Positions 19,044-27,879 of a stretch of 64,000 nucleotides of DNA are shown here, in pieces. The position numbers and the translations under genes are program-made. This DNA is from Streptomyces hyaluromycini. GTDB taxonomy: Bacteria > Actinomycetota > Actinomycetes > Streptomycetales > Streptomycetaceae. Location of the stretch: the NCBI RefSeq assembly GCF_002217755.1, contig NZ_BCFL01000016.1:1160319-1224318 (forward strand), given 5' to 3'. The notes below the pieces were generated by a model. That model was not told the DNA's origin. It did not search any database and saw nothing but the letters and a program-made list of their open reading frames with translations. The first letter of the stretch is position 1. Each line of letters starts with the position of its first letter.

Positions 19044-19508
19044 TCAGGCCTGTTTCGACGCCAGTTCGATGACCGTGATGTCCGACGGGGCGCCCACCCG
19101 GGTGGGCGGACCCCAGGCGCCGGCGCCCCGGGAGACGTACAACTGGGTGTCGCCGTAGCGGTCCAGACCGGCGACGGTCGGGTTGGCCGCCGCCGCGATG
19201 AAGTTGCCCGGCCAGAGCTGGCCGCCGTGGGTGTGGCCGGAGAGCTGGAGGTCGACGTGGTGACGGACGGCCTCGTGGATCTGGACGGGCTGATGGGCGA
19301 GGAGCACGCAGGCGCGGGCCGGGTCGCGGCCGGCCAGGGCACGGTCGAAATCCGGGCCCTGGCCTGTGCTTTCGCCGGCGATGTCGTTCACTCCGGCGAG
19401 GTCGAACCCGGCCAGTTCGATGCGGGCGTTCTCCAGGGGGTGCAGGCCGAGGGTGCGGACCTCCTCGACCCACTGCCGGGCGCCGGAGAAGTACTCGTGG
19501 TTCCCGGT
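19044..19508 (-). pseudogene. Metallophosphoesterase, 3' fragment (split by island)
   Basis: The C-terminal 155 codons of a calcineurin-like phosphoesterase. The fragment begins exactly at the end of the GNHE motif (TGNHEYFSGARQWVEE). It retains VLLAHQPVQIH and the metal-binding LSGHTHGGQLWPGN, and ends in DITVIELASKQA. Upstream of the 11-bp core at 19498-19508 the frame enters unrelated sequence. The missing N-terminal part lies 7.5 kb away at 26963-27851 on the same strand. Neither fragment can form the complete two-metal site alone. Confidence 0.93.
19498..19508. other. Attachment-like core, site A (left chromosomal junction)
   Basis: The core TGGTTCCCGGT. The left side is chromosomal (phosphoesterase codons for HEYFSG). 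The right side is element DNA sharing 59 of 69 bases with the sequence right of site B. It marks the left end of the island. Confidence 0.85.
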
Positions 19509-20105
19509 CGGGAACTGACCGCCGACGGTTCGAAACCTTCCTGAGGCCCTTCGCCACGGTGTGCCGCCAGCCCAGCAGGTACGCAGCCCTGCGTGCCCGC
19601 CCAGACCATACGGACGGGTTACCGGACGACAGAGCCGGCCTCGGGCGGGGGCGCTCAGGCTCCTGGACGGCGGTGCACCGTCCGCGAGCGACGGCGAGGC
19701 GTTGGCGGACATTATCGACTGGATCCGTATTGCCATCGCATGGCTCGTAACCTTCGGGTCAGGAGCTGTAGCCATCTTGCGCGGTCGGCTGCCCTTCCCC
19801 TGGCACGGGCTGAACGCCCAAGCACCAATGGGTAGCACACACAAAGGACACGTACGGCAGATCCGTGCGACGAGGGGCAATCGCATGACACAGCGGGCGA
19901 GTTGAGACAGGCGGGCTCAGGCGCATACAAGAACGACAACAGGGCCTCCGGGAACCGCTCGGAATGGGGTTGCACCCCCGAGCTGCCAGGAGGCCCTGCT
20001 TTCATGCGCGTACCGCCGGAAGATCACGCGACCAGGAACTCCGTTCGCCCCACACGTTCCAAGGTCGGTTGAGATACGGCTTCTGAGGGGCTGGTGAGCC
20101 GCGGG
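19509..20105. other. Element 1 left arm, no confident gene
   Basis: No convincing coding sequence. Short frames exist on both strands, for example a frame with DIIDWIRIAIAWLVTFGSGAVAI around 19.7 kb, but none has a ribosome site or recognisable family. The first 69 bp match the start of element 2. A multi-stem hairpin lies at 19940-19998. Confidence 0.5.
19940..19998. terminator. Large nested hairpin, probable terminator of the chitinase gene
   Basis: Outer arms CAGGGCCTCC (19940-19949) and GGAGGCCCTG (19989-19998) enclose a second stem with GGGG/CCCC. It lies 107 nt past the chitinase stop on that strand and is followed there by TTGTCGTTCTTG. It could instead be a relic of a mobile element end. 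Confidence 0.6.
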
Positions 20106-21107
20106 TCATCGGAGGGTGCGGGTGAACTGGTAGGAGCTCTGGGAGGTGCCACTGCAGCTGTCGGAGAGCTGCCCGTTGGACGAGCAGGCCTTGTCCCGGC
20201 CCAACGACCAGAAGGAGAGCTCCTGGATGCCCTTGGAGGCTGCGAAGTTGGCGAGCGTGGACGCGTTGGCGGTGGAGAACACTTCGGACTGGGTGTCGTT
20301 GACCCCGATCATCGGAGTGTTTCCCTCCATGGCCCACAGCTGCGCGGAGGTCTTGGTCGTCCAGATCTTGCCGAGCTGGGTGTGCAGAGCAGTTGCCGCA
20401 TCGGTTGCGGCCTTGCCCATGTCCATGGCCGATCCGTAGTCCATCGTCATGATGTTGACGAGGTTCACGGTCAGCCCGTTGCTCTTCGCATTGTTGAGCA
20501 GCGAGATGGAGTTCTGCTCCAGGCCGGTGGGATTGACGGGGAGCGTGTATTGGACGTCGAGATGGCGTCCCGCTGCCGCGTAATCGCTCTGCAATTGCGC
20601 GAGAGCCTTGTTCCGCCGGTCGTTGGCAGCGGTGTTGTCGAGTGTCGAGCCTTCGATGTCGAGGTCGATGCGGGTGAGGTTGAGGTTGTCCACCACCCGC
20701 TTGTACTGGGCCTTGAGAGAGGAGACCGAGGTACAGGCAGCACCCAGTTCCGTCCCTGAAGCACCTCCGAAGGAAACGATGACGTCTCCGCCCGCCGCGC
20801 GCAGCGAGTTGATGGCGGAGGTCCAGGAGGCGTCGGTGATGGACGTGTCACCGTTGAAGGTTGCGGTGCAGCCGCTCCCGGCGATGACAAAGGCCAGGGT
20901 GAAGTACTTCTGCCCCGTGGCGTTGCGGGCGTTGGCGAGCGCCGACGGGGAGTTCCATGTTTCCGCGTAAGGCGCCGAGTACCGAGCAGGGAAGCCAGGG
21001 CCCGGGTTGGCTACGGCCGGGGCGGCAGATGCCGGGGCGGCAAGGACAGCGACCGTAGTGCTGAGCGTGGCGGCAATGCCCAGCACGTATCGGCTGATTC
21101 GACGCAT
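20106..21107 (-). CDS. Secreted GH18-type chitinase-like glycosidase
   Basis: A 333-residue exported protein. A Sec signal (MRRISRYVLGIAATLSTTVAVLAAPASA) is probably cleaved after ASA. The mature protein has GH18 landmarks: VIVSFGGASGTEL (the SxGG strand), RIDLDIEGS carrying the DxDxE core with the acid Glu, and MTMDYGSAM for the MxY segment near the substrate. The first Asp of the usual DxxDxDxE is replaced. No chitin-binding domain is present. A DasR-like operator and two GTTCAC palindromes lie upstream. It is the main cargo of element 1. Confidence 0.9.
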   Translation of the reverse strand: MRRISRYVLGIAATLSTTVAVLAAPASAAPAVANPGPGFPARYSAPYAETWNSPSALANARNATGQKYFTLAFVIAGSGCTATFNGDTSITDASWTSAINSLRAAGGDVIVSFGGASGTELGAACTSVSSLKAQYKRVVDNLNLTRIDLDIEGSTLDNTAANDRRNKALAQLQSDYAAAGRHLDVQYTLPVNPTGLEQNSISLLNNAKSNGLTVNLVNIMTMDYGSAMDMGKAATDAATALHTQLGKIWTTKTSAQLWAMEGNTPMIGVNDTQSEVFSTANASTLANFAASKGIQELSFWSLGRDKACSSNGQLSDSCSGTSQSSYQFTRTLR

Positions 21108-21150
21108 GGGTCCTCCAGATGCAGCGCGGCACGAGCTGACGAGGGAGAGA

Positions 21151-21186
21151 GTTCACGTAGATGAACAAGTTCTGTTCACGTGAACA
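21151..21186. promoter_or_regulatory. Two GTTCAC palindromes upstream of the chitinase
   Basis: GTTCACGTAGATGAAC (21151-21166, imperfect dyad) and TGTTCACGTGAACA (21173-21186, perfect 14-bp palindrome) lie between the chitinase start (21107) and the DasR-like site. They look like operators; the regulator is unknown. Confidence 0.6.
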
Positions 21187-21206
21187 GTGGCGAGCGTCAC
21201 CAAGGT

Positions 21207-21222
21207 AAGGCCTAGACCAATG
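21207..21222. promoter_or_regulatory. DasR-responsive element (dre)-like site
   Basis: Read on the minus strand the site is CATTGGTCTAGGCCTT, close to the known DasR consensus around TGGTCTAGACCA. DasR is the GlcNAc-sensing GntR regulator of Streptomyces chitinase genes, so a site about 100 bp upstream of a chitinase start is sensible. The match is by eye. Confidence 0.6.
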
Positions 21223-21620
21223 CCGCGGTCAAGCCTGCCGTAGAAATTTCCGTAGCCGACCGCCCCGGCAACGAGTGCTGATCGCCGCCTCGTTGAGGCA
21301 AGTGCGCATTGGCCTCGATCTTCGTGACGGCTCGTCAGCGCAGGTGGCAGACGTTTCGGGCTGGTGGGCTGGTGGTGGGCAGTCCGAGGGCCTGGCTGTC
21401 GCGTCGGGTGAGCGCGCCCTGGGCCAATGGCGTACAGGGCGTTCGTACAGTGGCGCGCTCCACCTGGACGCCATGAACCACGCCCGCTCCACGGTGTGTG
21501 GGTCGACGGCGGACGGGATGGGAGCTGGGGGAGGTGGTGGGTCGAGGAAGAGGAGGGCGAGCAGGCGGCGGTAAGCCTGACGCGCGGACGAAAAGCAGAG
21601 GGTCGACCGCTACCGCGCTC
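21223..21620. other. Non-coding or decayed stretch in element 1
   Basis: No supported gene between the chitinase promoter and the small membrane protein. A frame rightwards from 21275 has no ribosome site or family resemblance. Confidence 0.45.
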
Positions 21621-21851
21621 TCAGCGCGTCACGGTCACCAGTCCGAGGATCACCAACGCGACTCCCATGAATCCGAGCTGCAGTCTCATGCGTTCAAGGC
21701 TCTTCCAGGGCGACCCCCATCGCGTCCTGTAACGCGGTGAAAAGGTCACGTCTGCCCAGTCCCACACCCAGATGTCCACGCCTCGATAGCCACAGGCCAC
21801 CACGATGAAAGCGCCGCCCGCGATCAGTGTGAGCACCCCACAGAGAAGCAC
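21621..21851 (-). CDS. Small two-helix membrane protein
   Basis: A 76-residue protein with hydrophobic helices at both ends (GVLTLIAGGAFIVVACGYRGV and LGFMGVALVILGLVTVTR) and a Trp/Arg-rich loop (DIWVWDWADVTFSPRYRTRWGSPW) between them. The GTG start at 21851 is backed by GGAGGAGG 6 nt upstream, the best evidence that it is real. Family unknown. It lies inside element 1, upstream of the chitinase on the same strand but 513 bp away. Confidence 0.6.
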   Translation of the reverse strand: MLLCGVLTLIAGGAFIVVACGYRGVDIWVWDWADVTFSPRYRTRWGSPWKSLERMRLQLGFMGVALVILGLVTVTR

Positions 21852-22151
21852 GCCGTTCCTCCTCCCCCCGCCTCATGACTGGCGTCACCGTCGCGGCATT
21901 CTCACAGGAGTCGCCGGAGATGACGGGGGCGGTCCCCGGCAGGGCGGAGAAAATGGCCGCGCTTGTCAAGACTGCGCGCGTCGGCTGACACCAAGTGGCT
22001 GACACCAACAAGCGCGAACAGCAGTGGTCGACGTCAGACTCCAGTAGACGATCGGCCGAGGCTCTGGCCCGGTTGGTCGACGTCGGTAATCCCGGGTGAT
22101 CGACCTGATAAGGAAGCGGACGACATGCAAAGCGTCCGTGTACAGCCCGGA

Positions 22152-22376
22152 TCAGTCTTCGGCGTCGTGGAAGTAGACCGTAAGACTCGGCCGATCGCCG
22201 TCCGCAGTGATCTCCGTATGCATGACGAGATCCTGAACCTGAACCAAGCCAAGGCTTTCGATCGAGTCTGCGACTCTACGGAGCAGCGCAGGCACGTCAT
22301 CCTGCCCGGTTCCCGCTGGGTTGGCCTGCGAGAAGTGTTTGATCGTCCACGATTCCATTTGCTCATGATCACGCAA
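22152..22376 (-). CDS. Small conserved hypothetical protein
   Basis: A 74-residue soluble protein. The internal stretch DVPALLRRVADSIESLGLVQVQDLVMHTEITADG followed by SLTVYFHDAED reads like a helix plus beta-strands and resembles small Streptomyces proteins of unknown function. The start is either 22376 or the Met at 22358 (MESWTIKHF); neither has a strong ribosome site. It lies near the right end of element 1. Confidence 0.6.
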   Translation of the reverse strand: MRDHEQMESWTIKHFSQANPAGTGQDDVPALLRRVADSIESLGLVQVQDLVMHTEITADGDRPSLTVYFHDAED

Positions 22377-22631
22377 GCGCCGGCCGTCATGCTGTCCCGT
22401 CCAGGCAGACCTTCCCGGGGTGCCGTGCAGCAGTGAAGTGCAGCAGCCCCTCCGTGCCTACGACCGACCGCCACCAGACCCAAGCAACGGGCGCGAACCA
22501 TGCCCAAGCCCGGAGAGTTGAGCCAGACGGTACGAGCGGTCAAAATACCGGCCCCGCAAGCAGCACTGAACAGCCAACTCCTCAGTTGTGACACCTAGTT
22601 GGGGGGTGAGGACCGCGAGTATTCTTAAGCC
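22377..22631. other. Right arm of element 1
   Basis: No gene supported. Its last 50 bp, including TAGTTGGGG and GTATTCTTAAGC, match the right arm of element 2 (ending at 26962). Confidence 0.55.
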
Positions 22632-22642
22632 TGGTTCCCGGT
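22632..22642. other. Attachment-like core, site B (element 1/element 2 junction)
   Basis: The core TGGTTCCCGGT. Its left flank matches the left flank of site C and its right flank matches the right flank of site A. It is therefore an element-element junction, equivalent to an attP-like or hybrid site, and divides the island into two units. Confidence 0.85.
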
Positions 22643-23042
22643 CGGGATCTGACCGTCGGTGGCTCCAGAACTTCCCGAGGCCCTTCGCCGCGGTGTGCCG
22701 TCGGCCCGAGACGCTCAAGCCCCCGCCGAAGAAGCTCGGGGGCATGCACCGGTCGAGCCGACTTCCCGCCGAACGGCTGGAGATGCCGATGCCCGGTCGG
22801 CCGGCGCCGAGGTGACTCTGGGTTGCGGGCATCCGGGATCTGCTCCGCAAACGAGGCGTCGAATCATTGTTCGACAGAACGGCAGGAATCCCCTGCTCCT
22901 CATTGGCGACCCACCCTCACAATCCGCCATCGCGGAAGCCGGGCGTCGCCGCCAAAACAAGAGGTCGATGGCGGATTCGGTGGACGCGGCACGGCTCCCT
23001 CGATGGCGCCACAGTGACTTTGATGTTCCTAATACAGACCGA
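22643..23042. other. Left arm of element 2, no confident gene
   Basis: 400 bp with no supported coding sequence. The first 59 bp are homologous to the left arm of element 1. The right end holds the MerR-type promoter. Confidence 0.5.
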
Positions 23043-23073
23043 TTGACTTAGAGCGTGGTTTAAGTCCTACGGT
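23043..23073 (+). promoter_or_regulatory. MerR-type promoter with 19-bp spacer
   Basis: A -35-like TTGACT (23043-23048) and a -10-like TACGGT (23068-23073) are separated by 19 bp, the long spacer typical of MerR-activated promoters. The spacer holds the dyad GACTTA (23045-23050) / TAAGTC (23061-23066). The ATG at 23081 is 7 nt beyond the -10, so the transcript may be leaderless. Confidence 0.8.
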
Positions 23074-23080
23074 GGCTGAT

Positions 23081-23472
23081 ATGACCGAATCAGCAGGGGG
23101 CGAGCACGCGGGCACGATGTCGATTTCCGACGTCGCCGAACGCACTGGACTCTCGACGCACACGCTGCGCTACTACGAGCGCGAAGGGCTCATGTTCGCG
23201 CCCGTCGACCGGGCGTCGTCGACGCATCGCCGGTACACCGAGGCCGACCTCAACTGGGTCACCTTTCTCACCAAGCTGCGCATGACCTCGATGCCCATCG
23301 CCAAGATCCGCGAATACGTCGAACTCGCCCGCCAGGGCGACGACAGCACCGCGGAACGGCTCGACCTGCTGCTCGTCCACCGGATGAACGTCGAGCGCCA
23401 GCTCGAAGAGGTGACGGCGAGCCTCGCCGCCATCAATCACAAGATCGGCATTTATCAGGAAAGGCTGTCCGC

Positions 23473-23476
<4 letters not shown>
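23081..23476 (+). CDS. MerR-family transcriptional regulator
   Basis: A 131-residue regulator from ATG 23081 ([11 protein letters not shown]...); an in-frame GTG at 23072 is less likely because it falls inside the -10 element. The winged helix is [32 protein letters not shown], followed by a C-terminal coiled-coil dimerisation helix ([32 protein letters not shown]). There is no cysteine cluster, so it is not a metal or SoxR sensor. It resembles MerR regulators paired with aldo/keto reductases. The stop overlaps the reductase ATG, and the long-spacer promoter upstream should be its own target. Confidence 0.92.
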
Positions 23477-24465
<989 letters not shown>

Positions 24466-24485
24466 TCCACGCCCGTTCGAAGGGG

Positions 24486-24505
24486 CCCGGCTCGCGTGAG
24501 CCGGG
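24486..24505. terminator. Hairpin after the aldo/keto reductase gene
   Basis: The stem CCCGGCTC / GAGCCGGG with a GCGT loop lies 20 nt past the reductase stop. It is short but perfect. Confidence 0.6.
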
Positions 24506-24617
24506 ATCCCTCACAGGGCTTGTCTGAAACTCGGGCGTCCCCGACTTGAAGACACCGCGGCGAATGGCCTGGCGCTTGAGCTGCACCGGCAACGCATGGG
24601 TCGGGATCCACTCCGCC

Positions 24618-25064
24618 TCACGCCGGTCGCCTGCCTTCTGTGGCGCTCCTGTCGTACGTGTCCTGGTGGCGTCGGATCTCGGTGTGATGTTCCGAGCTCC
24701 AGGCGGCCAGGTATTCAACGGCCGAGAGCAGGGAAGCGCCGAGGCCGGTGAGGGAGTACTCGACGCGGGGCGGCACCTCCGCATGGGCGGTACGGTCGAC
24801 CAGCCCGCTGCGCTGGAGGCGCTTGAGGGTGAGGGTGAGCATGCGCCGGGAAACGGCGGGGATCTCGGTGTCGAGGTCCGAGTAGCGGGCGTCGCCGGCG
24901 GCCAGAGCGCCGATGACCAGCATGCTCCACTTGTCGCCCACCAGGTCGAGGGTCTCGCGGATGAAGTCCGCGTCCCGCTCGTCCCAGCGCGCGCACGGGC
25001 CCGAGAGGCGCAGTACGTTCGCCCGCGTCCCGGCGGAAGCCACCCGGCTCTCGTCGTCACTCAT
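24618..25064 (-). CDS. HxlR-family transcriptional regulator
   Basis: A 148-residue winged-helix regulator starting MSDDESRVASAG. Family segments are IRETLDLVGDKWSMLVIGALAAGDARYSDLDTEI, VSRRMLTLTLKRLQRSGLVDRTAHAEVPPRVEYSLTGLGASL. The family often senses reactive electrophiles, quinones or disulfide stress through an N-terminal cysteine; one Cys is present before the HTH (GPCARWDERD). It is divergent from the SDR gene, with a perfect palindrome between them as its probable operator. Confidence 0.92.
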   Translation of the reverse strand: MSDDESRVASAGTRANVLRLSGPCARWDERDADFIRETLDLVGDKWSMLVIGALAAGDARYSDLDTEIPAVSRRMLTLTLKRLQRSGLVDRTAHAEVPPRVEYSLTGLGASLLSAVEYLAAWSSEHHTEIRRHQDTYDRSATEGRRPA

Positions 25065-25079
25065 GGAGACGCCCTTCCG

Positions 25080-25096
25080 ATGTTCCTCGGGAACAT
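25080..25096. promoter_or_regulatory. Palindromic operator in the HxlR-SDR intergenic region
   Basis: ATGTTCCTCGGGAACAT has perfect 7-bp arms and lies 16 nt upstream of the HxlR start, between divergent genes. HxlR binding is inferred. Confidence 0.75.
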
Positions 25097-25299
25097 AGAC
25101 ATGCCTTTTGTAACGTTCGCCGCATTCCTGCACAGTGGGCTCCGCGCCAGGTGCCAAAGCACTGGTCAAAGCGGTCGCTCTGCGCACAGGGCGGCAACCG
25201 CCGGGCACTTCCAGCGTATTCCCGCCCCGTCGCTCCGGCACTGTTCACGCCTGCCGCACCAGCGCCGCACCCCCACTAGCGAAAAGGATGTGCCCAGCC

Positions 25300-26070
25300 A
25301 TGGAAGGGCTCAAGGACAAGGTCTTCATCGTCACCGGCGGCGGATCCGGCATCGGCGCGGTCACCGTGCGGCGGCTGCTGGCCGAAGGCGCCCGGGTGAC
25401 CGCGGCCGGCACCAATCCCGACAAGCTCGCGCGGACCCGCGCCCAGGCGGCGGACGCCGCCGACCGGCTGCTCACCGTCCCGTTCGATCTCCGGGACGAG
25501 GCTTCCATCGCCTCCCTGGTCGCCCGGACCACCGACCACTTCGGCCGGCTCGACGGCGTCGCCAACGTCGCCGCCGCCGTCAGCGCGGACCTCATGGCCC
25601 GCGACCAGGGCGTGGACACCATGGACCCCGAGGTGTGGGCCGACATGATGCGGATCAACGTCACCGGCACCGGACTCGTGATCCGCGAGAGCCTGCCCGC
25701 GCTGGTCGCCGCGGGCGGCGGCTCGATCGTCAACGTCTCCTCCCTGGCGGCATGGCAGCGCGAGGCATGGCTCACCGCGTACGCCTCGTCCAAGATCGCC
25801 CTGCACGCGCTCACCCGTCACACCGCGCATGAGTGGGGCCGGAAGAACATCCGGGTCAACGCCGTAGCCCCCGGGGTCGTCCTCACCGAGAACGTCCGCA
25901 CCGGCACGCCCCCCGAGGTCCGCGAGGCCCTGCTGGAGAAGACCGCGCTCCCCCGGCTCGGCGAGCCCGAGGACCTGGCCTCCATGATCGTCTTCCTGCT
26001 GTCCGCGGAGGCCAGCTGGATCACCGGCCAGATCCTGTCGGTGGACGGCGGCGTGACCATGCGCGAGTAG
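25300..26070 (+). CDS. Short-chain dehydrogenase/reductase
   Basis: A 256-residue classical SDR. The cofactor motif is TGGGSGIG, followed by VANVAAAV in place of NNAG. The active site is VSSLAAW plus YASSK, and GRKNIRVNAVAPGVVLTEN is the downstream family segment. The ATG at 25300 is preceded by AAAAGGA 8-14 nt upstream. It is divergent from the HxlR regulator and followed by an FMN reductase gene 85 bp on. Substrate unknown. Confidence 0.93.
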   Translation: MEGLKDKVFIVTGGGSGIGAVTVRRLLAEGARVTAAGTNPDKLARTRAQAADAADRLLTVPFDLRDEASIASLVARTTDHFGRLDGVANVAAAVSADLMARDQGVDTMDPEVWADMMRINVTGTGLVIRESLPALVAAGGGSIVNVSSLAAWQREAWLTAYASSKIALHALTRHTAHEWGRKNIRVNAVAPGVVLTENVRTGTPPEVREALLEKTALPRLGEPEDLASMIVFLLSAEASWITGQILSVDGGVTMRE

Positions 26071-26155
26071 CGACGCCCGCCGCCGCGCACCGAGATCCGC
26101 ACCCTTCGCGCGATACCTGTTTGTCCCCCTCGGCATTCCCACGTCTGGAGAACCC

Positions 26156-26716
26156 ATGTCCGTCCACATCCTCGCCCTCGTCGGAAGCCTGCGCTCCGGC
26201 TCGCACAACCGCCAGCTCGCCGAGGCCGCCGCCAAGCACGCCCCGGAGGGCGTCGAGGTCACCCTTTACGAGGGCCTGGCCGAGGTGCCCTTCTACAACG
26301 AGGACATCGACACCGACGAGCACCGCCCCGCCGCTGCTACTCGCCTGCGCGAGACCGCCGCGCGCGCCGACGCCTTCCTGCTCGTCACCCCCGAGTACAA
26401 CGGCACCATGCCCGCCGTGCTGAAGAACGCCATCGACTGGCTGTCCCGCCCGTTCGGCGCCGGCGCCCTGACTGGTTCGCCGACCGCCGTCGTCGGCACC
26501 GCCTTCGGTCAGTACGGCGGCGTGTGGGCCCAGGACGACGCCCGCAAGTCCGCCGGTATCGCCGGCGCCACCGTCCTGGAGGACGCCAAACTCGCGATAC
26601 CCGGCTCGGTGACCCGCTTCGCCGAGACCCACCCCGCCGACGACACCGAAGCCGTCGCACGGCTCAGGCAGGTGCTCAGCGCCCTCGCCGCCGGCATCGA
26701 GGCCCCCTCGTCCTGA
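26156..26716 (+). CDS. NADPH-dependent FMN reductase (quinone/azo reductase type)
   Basis: A 186-residue flavodoxin-fold reductase. The FMN phosphate loop is GSLRSGSHNRQL, then LVTPEYNGTMPAVLKNAIDWLSRP, the signature of the ArsH/ChrR/NAD(P)H:quinone reductase group, then GTAFGQYGGVWAQ. It likely performs two-electron reduction of quinones or nitro/azo compounds. Together with the HxlR-controlled SDR it fits a redox-detoxification unit. A strong hairpin 41 nt after the stop ends the unit. Confidence 0.93.
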   Translation: MSVHILALVGSLRSGSHNRQLAEAAAKHAPEGVEVTLYEGLAEVPFYNEDIDTDEHRPAAATRLRETAARADAFLLVTPEYNGTMPAVLKNAIDWLSRPFGAGALTGSPTAVVGTAFGQYGGVWAQDDARKSAGIAGATVLEDAKLAIPGSVTRFAETHPADDTEAVARLRQVLSALAAGIEAPSS

Positions 26717-26757
26717 GCCCCTTGTCCCCGGCACGCTTCGAGCGGAGGCGTTCCGGT

Positions 26758-26792
26758 GCCGGGTGGAAGGCGGGGACGGCCTTCCACCCGGC
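26758..26792. terminator. Strong terminator after the FMN reductase gene
   Basis: A 14-bp perfect stem GCCGGGTGGAAGGC / GCCTTCCACCCGGC with a 7-nt loop. Confidence 0.85.
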
Positions 26793-26962
26793 GTGATACG
26801 TACACAGGGCACACGGGCGGCGAGGGAACGCGTACGACCGCTGGGGGCTAGCAGTTCCTCAGCAGTCCCCTCTCCGCACCGATGGCCAAACGCCGCACCA
26901 ACCAGGCAACTCTCCAGCCCCGCCCCATAGTTGGGGGTGGGGCTGCGCAGTATTCTTAAGCT

Positions 26963-26973
26963 TGGTTCCCGGT
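26963..26973. other. Attachment-like core, site C (right chromosomal junction)
   Basis: The core TGGTTCCCGGT. The left side is element DNA (GTATTCTTAAGC, as at site B). The right side is chromosomal phosphoesterase sequence encoding RHGSYFVTGN on the minus strand. Confidence 0.85.
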
Positions 26974-27420
26974 GACGAAGTAGCTGCCGTGGCGTGCCGA
27001 CAGCTTGCCAGGGGGGCGGCCGCGGGGCCGAGGTCCTTCACGCTGCCGTCGACGAGGTCGCCGACCACCGCGATCAGGTCGGGCTGGGTGGCGTTGATCG
27101 TGTCGACGACCCGCTGCGCGAAGCCGCGGCCGAGGATGGGGCCCAGGTGGATGTCGCTCACGACGGCGACGCGGTAACCGTGGGCGGCGCGGGGGAGTTT
27201 GGCCAGGGGAACGGTGACGCGTTTCACGCGCGGGCCGCGGAGGACGCCGTAGGTGCCGTAGCCGACGGTGGCTGTGGCGGCGGTTGCGGCTGCGCCGCCG
27301 ACGACGCGGGAGACGAAGAGGCAGCGGGAGGGAGCCGGGGTGGGGGTGGAGGTGGGATTTTGGGTGCGGGTGAGTTGTTTCAGGTGTGGTTCGGTTTGTG
27401 GGGACAGTTGCTCGCCGTCT

Positions 27421-27485
27421 GGGCTGGTCGCGCCCACGCGGCGGTGGCCGCAAATCGAATACAGCCCCGCGCCCCTTTCGGGGCG
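27421..27485 (-). repeat. Dispersed GC-rich repeat, copy 3 (in frame inside the phosphoesterase)
   Basis: On the plus strand it reads GGGCTGGTCGCGCCCACGCG through CAGCCCCGCGCCCCTTTCGG. It lies in the coding sequence between the membrane region and the catalytic domain of the phosphoesterase and is translated without a stop. Confidence 0.8.
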
Positions 27486-27879
27486 CTCACGTTCGGGGCG
27501 CTCTGATTCGGCGTGCTCCGGTTCGGGGCGCCCCGCTGCACGGCGTTGCAGGATGCGGGTCAGCAGCGGTCGTACCGCCTCCCCCGCGACCACCGCCAGC
27601 AGCAGGTACAGGGACAGGACCATCCACAGGAAGCCGGGCCAGGCGAGGGCGCGCTGGAGCACGAACGGGGCGTGGCCCACCTCTGCGAACAGGGCCGCGA
27701 ACATCAGGACCGGGCCGACGACGAACAATGTGGTGCCCAGTTGGCGCGGCAGGCCCCACCCCGTGGTCGTGTCGCGCACCAGGCGGCGCCACAGGTACCA
27801 GTACAGAGCCGTCACCACGGCCAGGGCGAGAAACCCGAAGACGATGATCACCCTGCCGTCTCCTCTTCCTCTGCCGTTG

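Larger units (their letters stand above)
26963..27851 (-). pseudogene. Metallophosphoesterase, 5' fragment (split and frameshifted)
   Basis: The N-terminal part of a membrane-linked calcineurin-like phosphoesterase starting MIIVFGFLALAVV. Four hydrophobic segments lie in residues 1-95. A linker (126-146, RGAGLYSICGHRRVGATSPDG) is encoded by a dispersed repeat. The first metal motifs follow as VVSDIHLG and VVGDLVDG. After PLA one base appears missing: continuing in the next frame gives KLSARHGSYFVTGN, then the island junction. The complementary C-terminal fragment is at 19044-19508. Both the insertion and the frameshift inactivate the gene. Confidence 0.92.

Noticed and set aside
19520..19545. 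GGTTCGAAACC resembling a tRNA T-arm, which would suggest a tRNA attachment site
   Set aside because: The flanking bases do not form the 5-bp T stem and no anticodon or acceptor stem is found. The real target is the phosphoesterase gene.
19712..20005. 97-codon leftward frame over the nested hairpin (VCYPLVLGR...)
   Set aside because: It spans a large hairpin, has no ribosome site and resembles no family. More likely a non-coding or mobile-element relic.
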